Of a DNA stretch of 64,000 nucleotides, positions 1 through 9,375 are shown in pieces (the stretch's first letter is position 1; every line of letters begins with the position of its first letter). The notes below the pieces were generated by a model, which was not told the DNA's origin, ran no database searches, and saw nothing but the letters and a program-made list of their open reading frames with translations. Position numbers and translations under genes: made by a program. The DNA is from Microbacterium mitrae (GTDB taxonomy: Bacteria > Actinomycetota > Actinomycetes > Actinomycetales > Microbacteriaceae), in contig NZ_VRSW01000001.1 of assembly GCF_008017445.1 (NCBI RefSeq), positions 1,054,001 to 1,118,000 of the forward strand, in the 5' to 3' direction.

Positions 1-611
1 TGCTCACCGGCGTTACCGAAGCCGAAGCGATCAAGCTTTTCGCGAATACCTACCTTGCTCTGCGCGTCGCATACTTCAACGAGCTCGACACGTATGCGGC
101 TATGAACGGTCTCTCCACCCAGCAGATCATCGAGGGCGTCGGCCTCGACCCCCGCATTGGGTCCCACTACAACAACCCGTCATTTGGTTACGGGGGTTAT
201 TGCCTGCCGAAGGACACGAAGCAGCTGCTGGCGAATTACCAAGAAGTACCGCAGAATCTCATCAGTGCAATCGTCGCCGCAAACGGAACCCGCAAGGACT
301 TCGTCGCGAACGACATCCTGTCGCGCTCCCCAAAAACTGTCGGCGTCTACCGTCTCGTTATGAAGGCGGGTTCGGACAACTTCCGTACGTCCTCGATTCA
401 GGGCATCATGAAGCGCATCAAAGCAAAGGGAATCGAGGTCATCGTCTACGAGCCCACCCTTGAGCAATCGGAGTTTTTCAACTCCGAGGTAGTCTCTGAC
501 CTGGATGAGTTCAAGACGCGCGCAGACGTTATCATCGCAAATCGGTCGAGCGACGAACTTGTCGACGTAGTAGACAAGATCTACACTCGCGACATCTATG
601 GCCGCGACTAA
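1..611 (+). CDS. UDP-glucose/UDP-sugar 6-dehydrogenase, 3' part (5' end outside window)
   Basis: C-terminal part of a nucleotide-sugar dehydrogenase, read from base 3 with no start in the window. The motif [15 protein letters not shown] (about 187-231) holds the catalytic Cys of the UDP-glucose/GDP-mannose dehydrogenase family, followed by the central helix region and the C-terminal UDP-binding domain ([10 protein letters not shown], then DVIIANR). Such enzymes oxidise UDP-hexose to UDP-uronic acid with two NAD+. The sugar transferase gene 18 bp downstream on the same strand suggests that the product feeds an exopolysaccharide or capsule pathway. The exact substrate (UDP-Glc or UDP-ManNAc) cannot be decided from this fragment, so no gene symbol is given. 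Confidence 0.9.
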   Translation, partial: LTGVTEAEAIKLFANTYLALRVAYFNELDTYAAMNGLSTQQIIEGVGLDPRIGSHYNNPSFGYGGYCLPKDTKQLLANYQEVPQNLISAIVAANGTRKDFVANDILSRSPKTVGVYRLVMKAGSDNFRTSSIQGIMKRIKAKGIEVIVYEPTLEQSEFFNSEVVSDLDEFKTRADVIIANRSSDELVDVVDKIYTRDIYGRD

Positions 612-629
612 TCGATTTGCAAGTCAAAG

Positions 630-2111
630 ATGAGTTTGCCCCCTTCACCGTCAGAAGATGTGCCTGATCACGTCGGAGAACGAGAGAACCCACGTCGCCA
701 TTCGACGTGGACGCAGCGATATGCCGGGAGGCTTATCTACGGCGATATCGCAATAGTCGCAGTCACACTTGTTACGTTTGCTCTTGTATTCGTCCCAAAC
801 GCGCATCTGTCGTGGCCCGGAGGGCCCGATCTTCCCTATGCCATCCCGCTGGGGATAATCGGAATTCTGTGGCTTCTTTGCCTCGATGGCTTCGAATCTC
901 GCGACCGTCACATCGTGGGTGACGGCGTGCTCGAGTATCGACGAGTGATGAGCGCAACGGGATTTCTTTTCGCCCTCGTCATTTCCATCGCGTTCTTCTT
1001 CAGGATCGAAATCTCACGATTGATCTTCGTGTTGGCAATCCCCGTAGGTTTGTTATTCCTGTTGCTCGGGCGCTGGGGTTGGCGCCAATGGCTGCGCAAA
1101 CGCCAAAGCCGAGGGGCGTACGTTTACCGCGCTGTAGTCGTCGGCGAACGCGCGAAAGTGGCACACGTTGTTCGGGCGATGCGCCGAGCCCGCGAGTACG
1201 GATATGTCATCACAGGGGCTATTACGCCCAACGGCATGCCGGAGACCATTGATGATGTGCCCGTGCTTGGCAACCTCCAAAACACCATGAAAGCGATGGC
1301 GACCGCGGGTGCCGACACCCTGATCTTGGCCGGTAGCGACGAACTCGACCCAGCCACGATGCGCCGGCTGGGTTGGTCGGTTGCGGATCACAATATGAAC
1401 TGGGTTGTCGCCCCCGCCCTCACCGATGTCGCGGGGCCACGAATTCATGCGCGTCCGGTCGCGGGACTGCCGTTGGTGCACGTTGACTTCCCCCGCCTCG
1501 AAGGCTATCGCCGCGTTGTAAAGCGAACATTCGACATTGTTGGCGGGGGGCTCGCACTCATCCTCGTTTCGCCGATCCTGTTCTATGCGGCCTACCGTAT
1601 TCGACGCGAAGGCCCTGGCCCCATCCTCTACTGCCAGGATCGCGTCGGCCGCCATGGCACGACGTTTTCGATGCTGAAGTTTCGCTCCATGGTTGTGGGC
1701 GCGGATGACCAGCTAAAAGGCTTGCTCGATCTGCAGGGCACCCACGATAGGCCGTTTCACAAGATCAACGATGACCCGCGCATTACCAAGTCCGGAGCGT
1801 TCATGCGGCGCCACTCCATTGATGAGCTACCGCAGCTCATCAATGTTCTCCGTGGAGAAATGAGTCTCGTGGGGCCGCGCCCTCAGCGATCCGACGAGGT
1901 AAAGCTCTACAACAACGGGACCGAGCGTCGCCTACTCGTGAAGCCTGGCATGAGCGGCCTCTGGCAAGTATCTGGCCGATCATCGTTGTCTGCGGAGGAC
2001 TCGATACGTCTCGACCTCTACTACGTAGAGAACTGGTCGTTTGCGCAAGACATCCAGATCCTGTTCCGCACCTTCAAGGCAGTATTGCGACCGGGAACGA
2101 CTGCGCACTAG
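630..2111 (+). CDS. Polyprenyl-phosphate sugar-1-phosphate transferase (exopolysaccharide initiating enzyme)
   Basis: 493 aa. The N-terminal half has several membrane segments (about residues 30-180), then a CoA-binding-like domain (VVVGERAKV onward). The C-terminal bacterial sugar transferase domain starts at [11 protein letters not shown] with a further hydrophobic segment and carries the family signatures [31 protein letters not shown] and [13 protein letters not shown]. Family members move a hexose-1-phosphate from a nucleotide sugar to undecaprenyl phosphate, the first step of exopolysaccharide repeat-unit assembly at the membrane. The ATG has only a weak purine-rich site upstream. It follows the dehydrogenase by 18 bp, so the two are probably one operon. 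Sugar specificity is unknown. Confidence 0.93.
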   Translation: MSLPPSPSEDVPDHVGERENPRRHSTWTQRYAGRLIYGDIAIVAVTLVTFALVFVPNAHLSWPGGPDLPYAIPLGIIGILWLLCLDGFESRDRHIVGDGVLEYRRVMSATGFLFALVISIAFFFRIEISRLIFVLAIPVGLLFLLLGRWGWRQWLRKRQSRGAYVYRAVVVGERAKVAHVVRAMRRAREYGYVITGAITPNGMPETIDDVPVLGNLQNTMKAMATAGADTLILAGSDELDPATMRRLGWSVADHNMNWVVAPALTDVAGPRIHARPVAGLPLVHVDFPRLEGYRRVVKRTFDIVGGGLALILVSPILFYAAYRIRREGPGPILYCQDRVGRHGTTFSMLKFRSMVVGADDQLKGLLDLQGTHDRPFHKINDDPRITKSGAFMRRHSIDELPQLINVLRGEMSLVGPRPQRSDEVKLYNNGTERRLLVKPGMSGLWQVSGRSSLSAEDSIRLDLYYVENWSFAQDIQILFRTFKAVLRPGTTAH

Positions 2112-2116
2112 CGCAG
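2101..2116. terminator. Short hairpin between convergent genes
   Basis: A 6-bp perfect stem (CTGCGC / GCGCAG) with a 4-nt loop spans the stop codon of the sugar transferase and lies 5 bp before the stop of the convergent VanZ gene. There is no T-run. It could help end transcription in either direction, but it is small. Confidence 0.3.
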
Positions 2117-2120
2117 GCTA

Positions 2121-2642
2121 CTACGCACCGCGCGCGTCGAAATACAAAGCACGCGCGACCACCCAACGATCTCGAACTTTGACCATATGGCAGAGCACCA
2201 CTGCTAGTCCGAGCCCGATAAGCCCTCCACACGTATTAGCAACCACATCCCATGGGTCGCTGGCGCGGTCCGGCAAGAATAACTCTTGCGTGAGCTCAAT
2301 CGCACCAGAGAACGCCAGCGTTGCACTGGCGGCGCCCCAGACCCGACCGCGCGTGAGTGCAAGCGCGAGGAAGAAACCGAAGGGGATGAACATTCCGATG
2401 TTGGCGAGAAACTGGAGCGATTGAAAGCCAAAGCCGCTAGGAACACCGGCGTCGTGACTCGCGGCCAGCACCTTTTCGATGATCGTTTTGCTGGGTCCTT
2501 CGGTGACCGGTTTCGGCCACATCGCGACCGCAAGGATCAGAGCGCTACAACCGGCAGTTAGGCTGCTGGCAAGAGCGACCCGGAGGCGCGACCGCGGCGG
2601 GGCTCCGGAATCGGTAGCGGAGTTTCGCTCAGCTTCTAACAT
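2121..2642 (-). CDS. VanZ-family membrane protein (copy 1)
   Basis: About 173 aa, taking the ATG at 2642 (MLEAERNS), because a longer reading to 2822 would run into the next gene upstream. It has a hydrophobic segment near the N-terminus, then the VanZ-like pattern NIGMFIPFGFFLAL, SGAIELTQELFLPDR and DVVANTCGGLIGLGLA with two more helices. VanZ-like proteins are small polytopic membrane proteins. One is linked to teicoplanin resistance, but most actinobacterial members have no proven role. The gene is paralogous to its upstream neighbour and same-strand, so the pair is probably a tandem duplication. The substrate or partner is unknown. Confidence 0.85.
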   Translation of the reverse strand: MLEAERNSATDSGAPPRSRLRVALASSLTAGCSALILAVAMWPKPVTEGPSKTIIEKVLAASHDAGVPSGFGFQSLQFLANIGMFIPFGFFLALALTRGRVWGAASATLAFSGAIELTQELFLPDRASDPWDVVANTCGGLIGLGLAVVLCHMVKVRDRWVVARALYFDARGA

Positions 2643-2712
2643 GTATCCGGTGCTTTCACAGTCTGAAGGGACGCGATCCCGCGCACTTGCGGGACCCCGA
2701 ACGTCGCTACGT

Positions 2713-3252
2713 CTAAAGCCAACGCCCTGCCGACCGCAAAGCGCCAGCGACGACTTTCTTGTCACGCGCGTGGACGATGGCACGGATGACGACCGCGGCG
2801 AGGAGGCCGAGCCAACCACCAAGCGTGTTGGCGATCACGTCGTTGAACGTAGAGAAGCGCTCAGCGAGCAGCTGGCCTTGGATGAACTCGACTGCGCCCG
2901 ACAGCGCTGGCACGATGAAGATGGCGGCCCACAGGGCCACACGGGGCAGTACGAGCCCGATGAAGAAACCGAGGGGGACGAACATCAGAATGTTCGCGGC
3001 GAACTCGACCTCGGCGTAGCCGAAACTCTCGGGAAGGCCGTTGCGATGTAACACGGCCAATACCTTGTCGATGGCGCCACGGTACCCGCTGTCGAGGGGC
3101 GTCGGGCTCATCGTGACAGCGGCAACGACGACGCCGTAGGCTAGGAGGCCCAGCCATGCAATCCAGGCGCGCAGGTGGCTCTTGGGCGGTCGAGGCGCGT
3201 TGGGCGACGTGTTGCGCGGCTCTCGCAGGATCTGTGTCATGGCGTCAGACAT
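2713..3252 (-). CDS. VanZ-family membrane protein (copy 2)
   Basis: 179 aa with four predicted hydrophobic segments. The VanZ signature is clear: NILMFVPLGFFIGLVLP, SGAVEFIQGQLLAERFSTFNDVIANTLGGWLG. The ATG at 3252 is preceded by a GAGAGGAT ribosome-binding site, and an in-frame ATG at 3240 is an alternative. It lies 70 bp upstream of VanZ copy 1 on the same strand and shares its layout (NG(L/V)P.(S/G)FG, then NI.MF.P.GFF). Function in this organism is not known, and a resistance role should not be assumed. Upstream sequence up to tuf contains a palindromic repeat and the tuf terminator. Confidence 0.87.
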   Translation of the reverse strand: MSDAMTQILREPRNTSPNAPRPPKSHLRAWIAWLGLLAYGVVVAAVTMSPTPLDSGYRGAIDKVLAVLHRNGLPESFGYAEVEFAANILMFVPLGFFIGLVLPRVALWAAIFIVPALSGAVEFIQGQLLAERFSTFNDVIANTLGGWLGLLAAVVIRAIVHARDKKVVAGALRSAGRWL

Positions 3253-3333
3253 GGGGATCCTCTCGATGAGCCAGATTCAATCGTATGCGGGGTGCGGTGG
3301 GAGTTCGCTGGAGTTGTGTGCGCGGGTGGTGTG

Positions 3334-3366
3334 CGTTTCGACTCGCTGCGCTCGCTCAACGGGCGG
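3334..3366 (-). repeat. GAGCGAGCGCAGCGAG-type palindromic intergenic repeat (copy 1)
   Basis: The plus strand reads the reverse complement of CCGTTGAGCGAGCGCAGCGAG followed by TCGAAACG. The same unit occurs three more times at 60130-60272. It is a REP-like GC-rich palindrome lying between genes, as is common in actinobacterial genomes. Confidence 0.7.
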
Positions 3367-3376
3367 TGGGAACGCA

Positions 3377-3406
3377 CGAGGGCCCCTGGTTTCCCAGGGG
3401 CCCTCG
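3377..3406 (-). terminator. tuf transcription terminator
   Basis: Perfect 13-bp inverted repeat (arms 3377-3389 and 3394-3406, loop TTTC) just after the tuf stop codon. The stem is very GC-rich. No clear T-tract follows on the minus strand, which is common for actinobacterial hairpin terminators. Confidence 0.75.
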
Positions 3407-3424
3407 CAGATCAGTTAAGCGAAA

Positions 3425-4618
3425 TTACGCGTTGATCTTGGTGACGGTACCAGCACCAACGGTGCGGCCACCCTCACGGATAGCGAAGCCGAGGCCCTCT
3501 TCCATAGCGATCGGCTGGATCAGCTCGACCGTCATGTCGGTGGTGTCACCGGGCATAACCATTTCGGTGCCTTCGGGCAGCGAGATGACGCCGGTCACGT
3601 CCGTGGTACGGAAGTAGAACTGCGGGCGGTAGTTCGTGTAGAACGGGTTGTGGCGGCCACCCTCTTCCTTCGAAAGGATGTAGGCGGTGCCCTCGAAGTT
3701 GGTGTGCGGCAGAACCGAGCCCGGCTTCACAACAACCTGGCCACGCTCGACGTCGTCGCGCTTGAGACCACGGAGGAGCAGACCACAGTTCTCGCCGGCC
3801 CAAGCCTCGTCGAGCTGCTTGTGGAACATCTCGATACCCGTGACGGTCGTCTTCTGGGTCGGACGGATACCAACGATCTCAACTTCGGAGTTGATCGCGA
3901 GGGTACCGCGCTCTGCACGGCCCGTGACAACGGTTCCACGACCGGTGATCGTGAAGACGTCCTCGATCGGCATGAGGAACGGCTTGTCGCGGTCACGCTC
4001 GGGGTCGGGGATGTTGTCGTCAGCAGCCTGCATGAGCTCGACGATTGCCTCAGCCCACTTCTCGTCACCCTCGAGTGCCTTGAGTGCCGAAACGCGGATA
4101 ACGGGAGCGTTGTCGCCGTCGAAGCCCTGGCTCGAGAGGAGCTCGCGAACCTCAAGCTCAACGAGCTCGAGGATTTCCTCGTCCTCAACCATGTCCGACT
4201 TGTTCAGTGCAACCATCAGGTACGGCACGCCGACCTGCTTGGCGAGCAGAACGTGCTCACGCGTCTGAGCCATCGGGCCGTCGGTAGCAGCAACCACGAG
4301 GATTGCGCCGTCCATCTGAGCAGCACCGGTGATCATGTTCTTCACGTAGTCGGCGTGACCAGGAGCGTCAACGTGTGCGTAGTGACGCTTCGGGGTCTCG
4401 TACTCGATGTGCGAGATGTTGATCGTGATACCGCGCTGACGCTCTTCCGGAGCCGAGTCAATCGACGCGAAGTCGCGCTGAACGTTCGTTGCCGACGGGT
4501 ACTTGTCAGCCAGAACCTTCGAGATTGCAGCCGAAAGCGTGGTCTTACCGTGGTCAACGTGACCGATGGTTCCGATGTTTACGTGCGGCTTGGTCCGCTC
4601 GAATTTGGCCTTAGCCAC
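3425..4618 (-). CDS. tuf: Translation elongation factor Tu
   Basis: 397 aa, the usual length. GTPase motifs are complete: GHVDHGKT (19-26), [17 protein letters not shown] and SALK, followed by the two beta-barrel domains and the C-terminal [10 protein letters not shown] motif. EF-Tu delivers aminoacyl-tRNA to the ribosome. The start is GTG at 4616-4618 with a near-perfect upstream site (TAGGAGGACC). It is the last gene of the str operon, after fusA. The 167-bp gap to fusA holds the fusA hairpin (4748-4777) and a second 7-bp hairpin (4699-4716), next to a TACACT box that could be a -10 element for separate tuf transcription. Confidence 0.98.
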   Translation of the reverse strand: MAKAKFERTKPHVNIGTIGHVDHGKTTLSAAISKVLADKYPSATNVQRDFASIDSAPEERQRGITINISHIEYETPKRHYAHVDAPGHADYVKNMITGAAQMDGAILVVAATDGPMAQTREHVLLAKQVGVPYLMVALNKSDMVEDEEILELVELEVRELLSSQGFDGDNAPVIRVSALKALEGDEKWAEAIVELMQAADDNIPDPERDRDKPFLMPIEDVFTITGRGTVVTGRAERGTLAINSEVEIVGIRPTQKTTVTGIEMFHKQLDEAWAGENCGLLLRGLKRDDVERGQVVVKPGSVLPHTNFEGTAYILSKEEGGRHNPFYTNYRPQFYFRTTDVTGVISLPEGTEMVMPGDTTDMTVELIQPIAMEEGLGFAIREGGRTVGAGTVTKINA

Positions 4619-4698
4619 TAGGTCCTCCTAAGGACATTCGTGTAGATCTTCCGGGCACTGGATTGCGACCGGTTGTCTACAGGGGATGGTTTCAGTGT

Positions 4699-4716
4699 AG
4701 TAGGAAAGCTCCTACT
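4699..4716. promoter_or_regulatory. Small inverted repeat in the fusA-tuf gap
   Basis: Arms AGTAGGA / TCCTACT with the 4-nt loop AAGC (GCTT on the minus strand). On the minus strand the 3' arm runs into TACTACACTG, which contains a -10-like TACACT. It could be an operator, a leader hairpin or a processing site for a tuf-only transcript. Confidence 0.35.
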
Positions 4717-4747
4717 GATTCTGTGAAGTTATAAATGCCAGGGGCAC

Positions 4748-4777
4748 CGGGGGCGCGACGGTGTCGGCGCGCCCCCG
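4748..4777 (-). terminator. Hairpin after fusA
   Basis: 10-bp perfect stem CGGGGGCGCG / CGCGCCCCCG with a 10-nt loop, directly after the fusA stop. On the minus strand it is followed by GTGCCCCTGG and then AT-rich sequence, without a strong U-tract, so it may only partly terminate and tuf may still be read from upstream. Confidence 0.55.
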
Positions 4778-4785
4778 AAGAGCAA

Positions 4786-6900
4786 TTACTCGCCCTTTGC
4801 CTTCTGAACGATTTCGTCGGCGACAGCACGCGGAACTTCTGCGTAGCTTGCGAACTCCATGGAGTACACAGCGCGACCCGAGGTCTTCGAGCGAAGGTCA
4901 CCGATGTAGCCGAACATTTCGGACAGCGGAACCTGCGCACGGATGACCTTGACACCCTGTGCGTCTTCCATCGAGGCGATCTGGCCACGACGGGAGTTGA
5001 TGTCACCGATGACGTCACCCATGTACTCCTCAGGAGTACGAACCTCAACAGCCATGATCGGCTCGAGGATCACCGGGTTTGCGCGACGTGCTGCTTCCTT
5101 GAAGCCCATGGAACCAGCGATCTTGAACGCCATTTCAGACGAGTCAACATCGTGCGACGCACCGTCAACGAGGGTTGCCTTGACGCCGACCATGGGGTAG
5201 CCCGCGAGGACACCCACGTTCATTGCGTCCTGGAAGCCCTGGTCGGTCGGCGAGATGTACTCACGCGGGATACGACCACCGGTGACGGCGTTGACGAATT
5301 CGTACGTCTTGTCGCCCTCAACCTCAAGCGGCTCGATGGTGAACTGGATCTTTGCGAACTGACCCGATCCACCCGTCTGCTTCTTGTGGGTGTAGTCGTG
5401 CTTCTCGACGGCCTTCTTGATCGTCTCGCGGTAAGCAACCTGCGGCTTACCAACGTTTGCCTCGACCTTGAACTCGCGCTTCATGCGGTCAACAAGGATG
5501 TCAAGGTGAAGCTCACCCATACCCTTGATGAGCGTCTGACCGGTCTCCTGAATCTGCTCGACGCGGAACGTCGGGTCTTCTTCAGCGAGCTTCTGGATAG
5601 CGGTACCCAGCTTCTCCTGGTCAGCCTTCGTCTTGGGCTCGATAGCAACCTCGATGACGGGCTCGGGGAAGGTCATCGACTCGAGAACAACCTGGTTAGC
5701 GATGTCGCTCAGGGTGTCACCGGTCGTGGTGTCCTTCAGACCGATCACAGCGTAGATGTGACCAGCCGTCATCGACTCGACGGGCATTTCCTTGTTGGCG
5801 TGCATCTGGAAGATCTTGCCGATGCGCTCCTTCTTGCCCTTGGTCGAGTTAATGACCTGGGCACCCGAGTCAAGCTGACCCGAGTAGACGCGCACGTAGG
5901 TAAGACGACCGAAGAACGGGTGCACAGCAATCTTGAAGGCCAGAGCCGCGAACGGCTCGTCCTTCGAGGGCTTGCGCTCGATAACGATCTCTTCGTCCTT
6001 CGGGTCGTGTGCTTCAACAGCAGGCACGTCGAGGGGCGAGGGGAGGTAGTCAACAACAGCGTCCAGCATCGGCTGAACACCGCGGTTCTTGAATGCAGAA
6101 CCACAGAGCACCGGGTAGACGGTCGAGGAGATCGTCAGCTTGCGGATCGCAGCCTTGATCTCAGCGGTCGTGAGCTCTTCGCCACCGAAGTACTTCTCGA
6201 GCAGCTCGTCGTCAGACTCGGCAACGGTCTCGAGGAGCTTGGCGCGGTACTCCGCTGCCTTCTCTGCGAGCTCTGCCGGGATTTCCTGAACGTCGTACTT
6301 GGCGCCCATGGTGACGTCACCCTTGGAGTCACCGGCCCAAACGAGCGCGCGCATTTCGACCAGGTCGACAACACCAACGAAGTCGCTCTCCGAGCCGATC
6401 GGCAGCTGGATAACCAGCGGCGTAGCCTTCAGGCGGTTGATGATGGTGTCTACGGTGAAGTAGAAGTCAGCACCCAGCTTGTCCATCTTGTTGACGAAGC
6501 AGATACGCGGAACGTCGTACTTGTCAGCCTGACGCCAAACGGTCTCAGACTGGGGCTCGACACCCTCCTTGCCGTCGAACACGGCAACAGCACCGTCGAG
6601 AACGCGGAGCGAACGCTCCACCTCAACCGTGAAGTCAACGTGGCCGGGGGTGTCGATGATGTTGATCTGCGTGCCGTTCCAGAAGCACGTCACAGCAGCA
6701 GAGGTGATCGTGATGCCACGCTCCTGCTCCTGCTCCATCCAGTCGGTGGTCGCGCCACCATCGTGGGTTTCACCGATCTTGTGGTTGACGCCCGTGTAGA
6801 ACAGGATGCGCTCGGTCGTCGTCGTCTTGCCAGCATCAATGTGCGCCATGATGCCGATGTTGCGGACCTTCTTGAGGTCAGTGAGCACCTCTTGTGCCAC
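4786..6900 (-). CDS. fusA: Translation elongation factor G
   Basis: 704 aa, full length. The G-domain motifs AHIDAGKTT (19-27), DTPGHVDF and NKMD are present, followed by domains II-V, including [13 protein letters not shown] and the C-terminal [20 protein letters not shown] catalyses ribosomal translocation and, with ribosome recycling factor, subunit splitting. The start codon is GTG. It lies 78 bp downstream of rpsG and upstream of tuf in the str operon. Nothing unusual was seen in the coding region. Confidence 0.98.
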   Translation of the reverse strand: MAQEVLTDLKKVRNIGIMAHIDAGKTTTTERILFYTGVNHKIGETHDGGATTDWMEQEQERGITITSAAVTCFWNGTQINIIDTPGHVDFTVEVERSLRVLDGAVAVFDGKEGVEPQSETVWRQADKYDVPRICFVNKMDKLGADFYFTVDTIINRLKATPLVIQLPIGSESDFVGVVDLVEMRALVWAGDSKGDVTMGAKYDVQEIPAELAEKAAEYRAKLLETVAESDDELLEKYFGGEELTTAEIKAAIRKLTISSTVYPVLCGSAFKNRGVQPMLDAVVDYLPSPLDVPAVEAHDPKDEEIVIERKPSKDEPFAALAFKIAVHPFFGRLTYVRVYSGQLDSGAQVINSTKGKKERIGKIFQMHANKEMPVESMTAGHIYAVIGLKDTTTGDTLSDIANQVVLESMTFPEPVIEVAIEPKTKADQEKLGTAIQKLAEEDPTFRVEQIQETGQTLIKGMGELHLDILVDRMKREFKVEANVGKPQVAYRETIKKAVEKHDYTHKKQTGGSGQFAKIQFTIEPLEVEGDKTYEFVNAVTGGRIPREYISPTDQGFQDAMNVGVLAGYPMVGVKATLVDGASHDVDSSEMAFKIAGSMGFKEAARRANPVILEPIMAVEVRTPEEYMGDVIGDINSRRGQIASMEDAQGVKVIRAQVPLSEMFGYIGDLRSKTSGRAVYSMEFASYAEVPRAVADEIVQKAKGE

Positions 6901-6938
6901 GGGTTCTTCCTTACGTCAGGTTCGTATGTGGTTCGCCC

Positions 6939-6963
6939 CACCCCCGGCGCGAAGCCGGGGGTG
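6939..6963 (-). terminator. Hairpin between rpsG and fusA
   Basis: 10-bp perfect stem (CACCCCCGGC / GCCGGGGGTG) with a GCGAA loop in the rpsG-fusA gap. No T-tract is present and the operon continues, so it is more likely an attenuator or an RNA-processing/stability hairpin than a complete terminator. Confidence 0.45.
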
Positions 6964-6978
6964 AAGCGAAGGTGCTGG

Positions 6979-7449
6979 TTACCAGCGGTAGTGAGCGAAC
7001 GCGCGGTTCGACTCAGCCATCTTGTGCGTGTCTTCGCGACGCTTCACAGCGGCGCCCAGACCGTTCGCAGCGTCGAGGATCTCGTTGCGCAGGCGCTCGG
7101 TCATCGTCTTTTCACGACGACCCTTCGCGTACGAAACCAACCAGCGCAGTGCAAGGGTGTTTGCACGGTGCGGCTTGACCTCAACCGGAACCTGGTACGT
7201 CGAGCCACCAACGCGGCGGCTACGAACCTCAAGCGTGGGGCGCACGTTGTCGAGCGCCTTCTTGAGGGTTGCAACGGCGTCCTGGCCGCTCTTCTCTTCG
7301 ACACCCGAGAGGGCGCCGTAGACAATAGCCTCAGCGAGCGACTTCTTGCCGTCGACGAGGATCTTGTTCACGAGCGACGTGACAATCGGAGCACCGTATA
7401 CCGGGTCGTTTACTACGGGGCGCTTGGGCGCGGGACCTTTACGAGGCAT
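6979..7449 (-). CDS. rpsG: 30S ribosomal protein S7 (uS7)
   Basis: 156 aa, normal length, with the typical start [10 protein letters not shown], the central [15 protein letters not shown] and [11 protein letters not shown] segments and the C-terminal [18 protein letters not shown]7 nucleates folding of the 3' domain of 16S rRNA. ATG at 7449. It begins 6 bp after the rpsL stop, a normal str-operon arrangement. Confidence 0.98.
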   Translation of the reverse strand: MPRKGPAPKRPVVNDPVYGAPIVTSLVNKILVDGKKSLAEAIVYGALSGVEEKSGQDAVATLKKALDNVRPTLEVRSRRVGGSTYQVPVEVKPHRANTLALRWLVSYAKGRREKTMTERLRNEILDAANGLGAAVKRREDTHKMAESNRAFAHYRW

Positions 7450-7454
7450 ATTCC

Positions 7455-7823
7455 TTAGCCCTTCTTCGCGCCGTAGCGGCTACGAGCCTGCTTACGGTTC
7501 TTGACTGCCTGGGTGTCGAGTGCACCGCGGACGATCTTGTAACGGACACCGGGGAGGTCCTTAACACGACCACCACGAACGAGCACCATCGAGTGCTCCT
7601 GGAGGTTGTGGCCCTCACCGGGGATGTACGCGGTAACTTCCGTACCGTTGGAGAGCTTCACACGAGCGACCTTGCGCATCGCCGAGTTCGGCTTCTTCGG
7701 GGTGGTGGTGTACACACGGGTGCACACGCCGCGCTGCTGCGGGTTCGCCTTCAGGGCGGGAGCCTTGGTCTTGGTGACCTTCGGCGTACGTCCCTTGCGA
7801 ACCAACTGCTGAATAGTTGGCAC
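7455..7823 (-). CDS. rpsL: 30S ribosomal protein S12 (uS12)
   Basis: 122 aa, decoding-centre protein. It contains [10 protein letters not shown] and [12 protein letters not shown], with Lys at positions 43 and 88 and Pro at 91 (E. coli numbering matches directly). These are the streptomycin-sensitive wild-type residues, so no resistance substitution is visible. The start codon is GTG with AAGGAGAAGAA upstream. First gene of the str operon, with a leader of about 240 nt from the promoter at 8071-8100. Confidence 0.98.
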   Translation of the reverse strand: MPTIQQLVRKGRTPKVTKTKAPALKANPQQRGVCTRVYTTTPKKPNSAMRKVARVKLSNGTEVTAYIPGEGHNLQEHSMVLVRGGRVKDLPGVRYKIVRGALDTQAVKNRKQARSRYGAKKG

Positions 7824-8223
7824 TTCTTCTCCTTGTTTGCTGCACGGTGACAGCGTCGTGTTCTCATCCCCGCAGTGAGAAAGTTTTACGTTTCGTGTCG
7901 AGGGGGTTCACGCTAATCCGCCAACCGGGCAGAATGTCTGCACGGTCTTCATGGTGGATATGCCGTGGGGGTGGCCTGTTTGCAAGCCGTTCCCAGAGAT
8001 GTGTGGTTTCGCATTTGCCCTGCCTGTATCGAGACACAGCGCACGGCACGCGCGAGCGCACACCCAATCAATGATACGCGTGTTTTAACCGCCTGGTCAA
8101 ACGGGGACGATACCGGTTAGGGCGCTTCTGCGTGTCGCACCCACGCACTCCCCCAAAAACCGCATTCGTGGTTCCAAAACCCGTGGTTGACCGGTGGTCG
8201 TCGCGGCCTCGGCCGAAAATCAA
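7824..8223 (-). other. 400-bp gene-free stretch: str operon leader and promoter
   Basis: No credible gene. It holds the rpsL promoter at 8071-8100 and a 5' leader of about 240 nt. The part beyond the promoter (8101-8223) is the 3' flank of the lipoprotein gene and shows no strong hairpin. No known riboswitch or ribosomal-protein binding structure was recognised. Confidence 0.6.
8071..8100 (-). promoter_or_regulatory. Sigma-70-type promoter of the str operon
   Basis: On the minus strand: TTGACC (8100-8095), an 18-nt spacer, TATCAT (8076-8071). Both boxes are close to consensus. Transcription would start near 8064, giving a leader of about 240 nt before rpsL. Confidence 0.8.
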
Positions 8224-8673
8224 CTAGGGGTGCGTGGTCGCAAACTGGCTAGCGACGTCGCAGCCCAGGTTGAGCTGGTAGTCACCCTCAGTCAGGTATT
8301 GCGATAGGCCGAGCTCGGCGGCCGCTGGCCGAAGAAACGCGTCGGTACCCCACGCGTCATTGACCACTCCGACGATCACGAGGGTGCAATTCGTCGTTTC
8401 GCGGGTCGCCGTACCGAGCGCCTTTACGACGGTCGAGAGCTGAGCGGCTGTGAGTTCGGCCGTGTCAACCTTCACCCAAGCGAAAATCTCGCGCGAGTTC
8501 TTCTTAGTCGACGGCGCAATATCGACCTCGACGAACTCCCCCGAATCAACGACCAGCTGCTGTGCCGCGGCGGCCGCTTGGGTGGTTCCGGAACCAGCTG
8601 CGCACGCCGACAGCGCAAGAACCGCAGCACCGGCGGCTGCCGCGAGCGCCAGACGTCGCTTCATTCGCTTCAC
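8224..8673 (-). CDS. Putative secreted lipoprotein, possible immunity/partner protein of the T7SS hydrolase module
   Basis: 149 aa from a GTG at 8673 (GTGA overlap with the upstream gene), or 146 aa from the ATG at 8664. A basic start (MKRR), an Ala-rich hydrophobic segment and the lipobox LSAC, followed by AAGSG, indicate a lipidated signal peptide. The mature part has no domain that I recognise (one Cys in TTNCTLVIVG, another in LNLGCDVA). It is the last gene of a five-gene minus-strand cluster with WXG-like proteins and an alpha/beta hydrolase. A lipoprotein at the end of such a cluster would fit an envelope-located immunity protein against a secreted lipase, by analogy with the staphylococcal TslA/TilA pair. 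That role is inference. Confidence 0.75.
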   Translation of the reverse strand: MKRMKRRLALAAAAGAAVLALSACAAGSGTTQAAAAAQQLVVDSGEFVEVDIAPSTKKNSREIFAWVKVDTAELTAAQLSTVVKALGTATRETTNCTLVIVGVVNDAWGTDAFLRPAAAELGLSQYLTEGDYQLNLGCDVASQFATTHP

Positions 8674-8963
8674 GCGCCGAACGATCGGGCACCGGCGAGG
8701 TCGGTCTGTTCGTACAGCGCGACGAGCTTGCGCATGACCTTCGCATTGCGGGTGAGCTTGCCCGAGCGAATATAGAGTTGATCGATCATGACCTGCATCT
8801 GCGCGACACCCGCGTCAGATGCGGCGCCAGCGGTGCTTTGTAAAAAATCGGTGCGCCGATCTTGCAGCTTGTCTGCCACATCACTCACGCGCTTCGCACT
8901 CGCCTCAAGCTCGACAGCAAGGTCGATCATTGGGCCAGTCTCAATGTGTAGATCGGCAAACAT
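8670..8963 (-). CDS. WXG100-like T7SS helper/substrate with C-terminal YxxxD tail
   Basis: 97 aa, all-helical by composition, lacking a clear WXG tripeptide but with the size and pattern of Esx/EspC-type proteins. The C-terminus has Y84-E-Q-T-D88, a match to the YxxxD/E T7SS secretion signal, and ends in RSFGA. The WXG100 protein at 15093-15383 has the same signal at the same distance from its end and ends in GRFGA. ATGA overlap with the gene upstream (8963) and GTGA with the lipoprotein gene downstream point to translational coupling. It probably pairs with another small helical protein to escort the 504-aa hydrolase. Confidence 0.75.
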   Translation of the reverse strand: MFADLHIETGPMIDLAVELEASAKRVSDVADKLQDRRTDFLQSTAGAASDAGVAQMQVMIDQLYIRSGKLTRNAKVMRKLVALYEQTDLAGARSFGA

Positions 8964-9334
8964 CAGCTCTCCCCGTTTCGTGCCAGCGGCGTGCGCAGAT
9001 CGGCGATGATGTTGGAGTCTGCCCCCGCCACCTCGGTCATCCGGTCGGCAGCTTGATCGCGCACCGCCTGTTGTGCTGCCGCAACCGTCTGCGTGAGAAT
9101 CGCACTCAGTGTGCGCGCGTCAAGGTCTTCGTGCAACACGCGCACTTCGGTAACCGCGCCGCTCATGGCCGCTGTAACCGAGACCTCGCCACGCGGCGAC
9201 TTCACGGTTGCTGTGAGCCCGCGCACCTCGCTAATCGCCGTGCGCAACGCGTTGTGGCGTGCTCGTGCCGCCTCCACCTGCCCGTATACCCGCTCGCGGG
9301 CCGCGGCAACTTGTTCCGTAATGTCATCCATCAT
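8963..9334 (-). CDS. YbaB/EbfC-like protein of T7SS locus
   Basis: 123 aa. An N-terminal coiled coil (about 1-40) is followed by a short beta region (VKSPRGEVSVTAAMSGAVTEVRV) and a long C-terminal helix. This is the layout of YbaB/EbfC-type proteins that often accompany actinobacterial ESX genes. The classical family binds DNA, but in ESX loci a chaperone or structural role is equally possible. ATGA overlap with the next gene and 41 bp after the hydrolase gene. Start MMDD, with either ATG possible. Confidence 0.65.
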   Translation of the reverse strand: MMDDITEQVAAARERVYGQVEAARARHNALRTAISEVRGLTATVKSPRGEVSVTAAMSGAVTEVRVLHEDLDARTLSAILTQTVAAAQQAVRDQAADRMTEVAGADSNIIADLRTPLARNGES

Positions 9335-9375
9335 TGGCGTCTACACAATCTTCACGAATCAACCCGCACATGACG

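Noticed and set aside
2643..2822. Longer start of the first VanZ gene
   Set aside because: It overlaps the second VanZ gene and encodes a Ser/Arg-rich stretch without hydrophobic character.
6939..6963. Full terminator between rpsG and fusA
   Set aside because: The hairpin is strong, but it lies inside a conserved operon and lacks a T-tract, so complete termination is unlikely. It is kept only as a hairpin.
4735..7458. Long plus-strand reading frame opposite fusA and rpsG (about 900 codons)
   Set aside because: It is the antisense shadow of highly expressed high-GC genes. Its translation is low-complexity, rich in Leu/Arg/Val/Asp, with no family motif, while the minus strand encodes perfect EF-G and S7.
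7455..7823. Streptomycin-resistance or rifampicin-resistance changes in rpsL/rpoB
   Set aside because: S12 has Lys43 and Lys88, and the RpoB rifampicin region carries the wild-type Asp, His and Ser.
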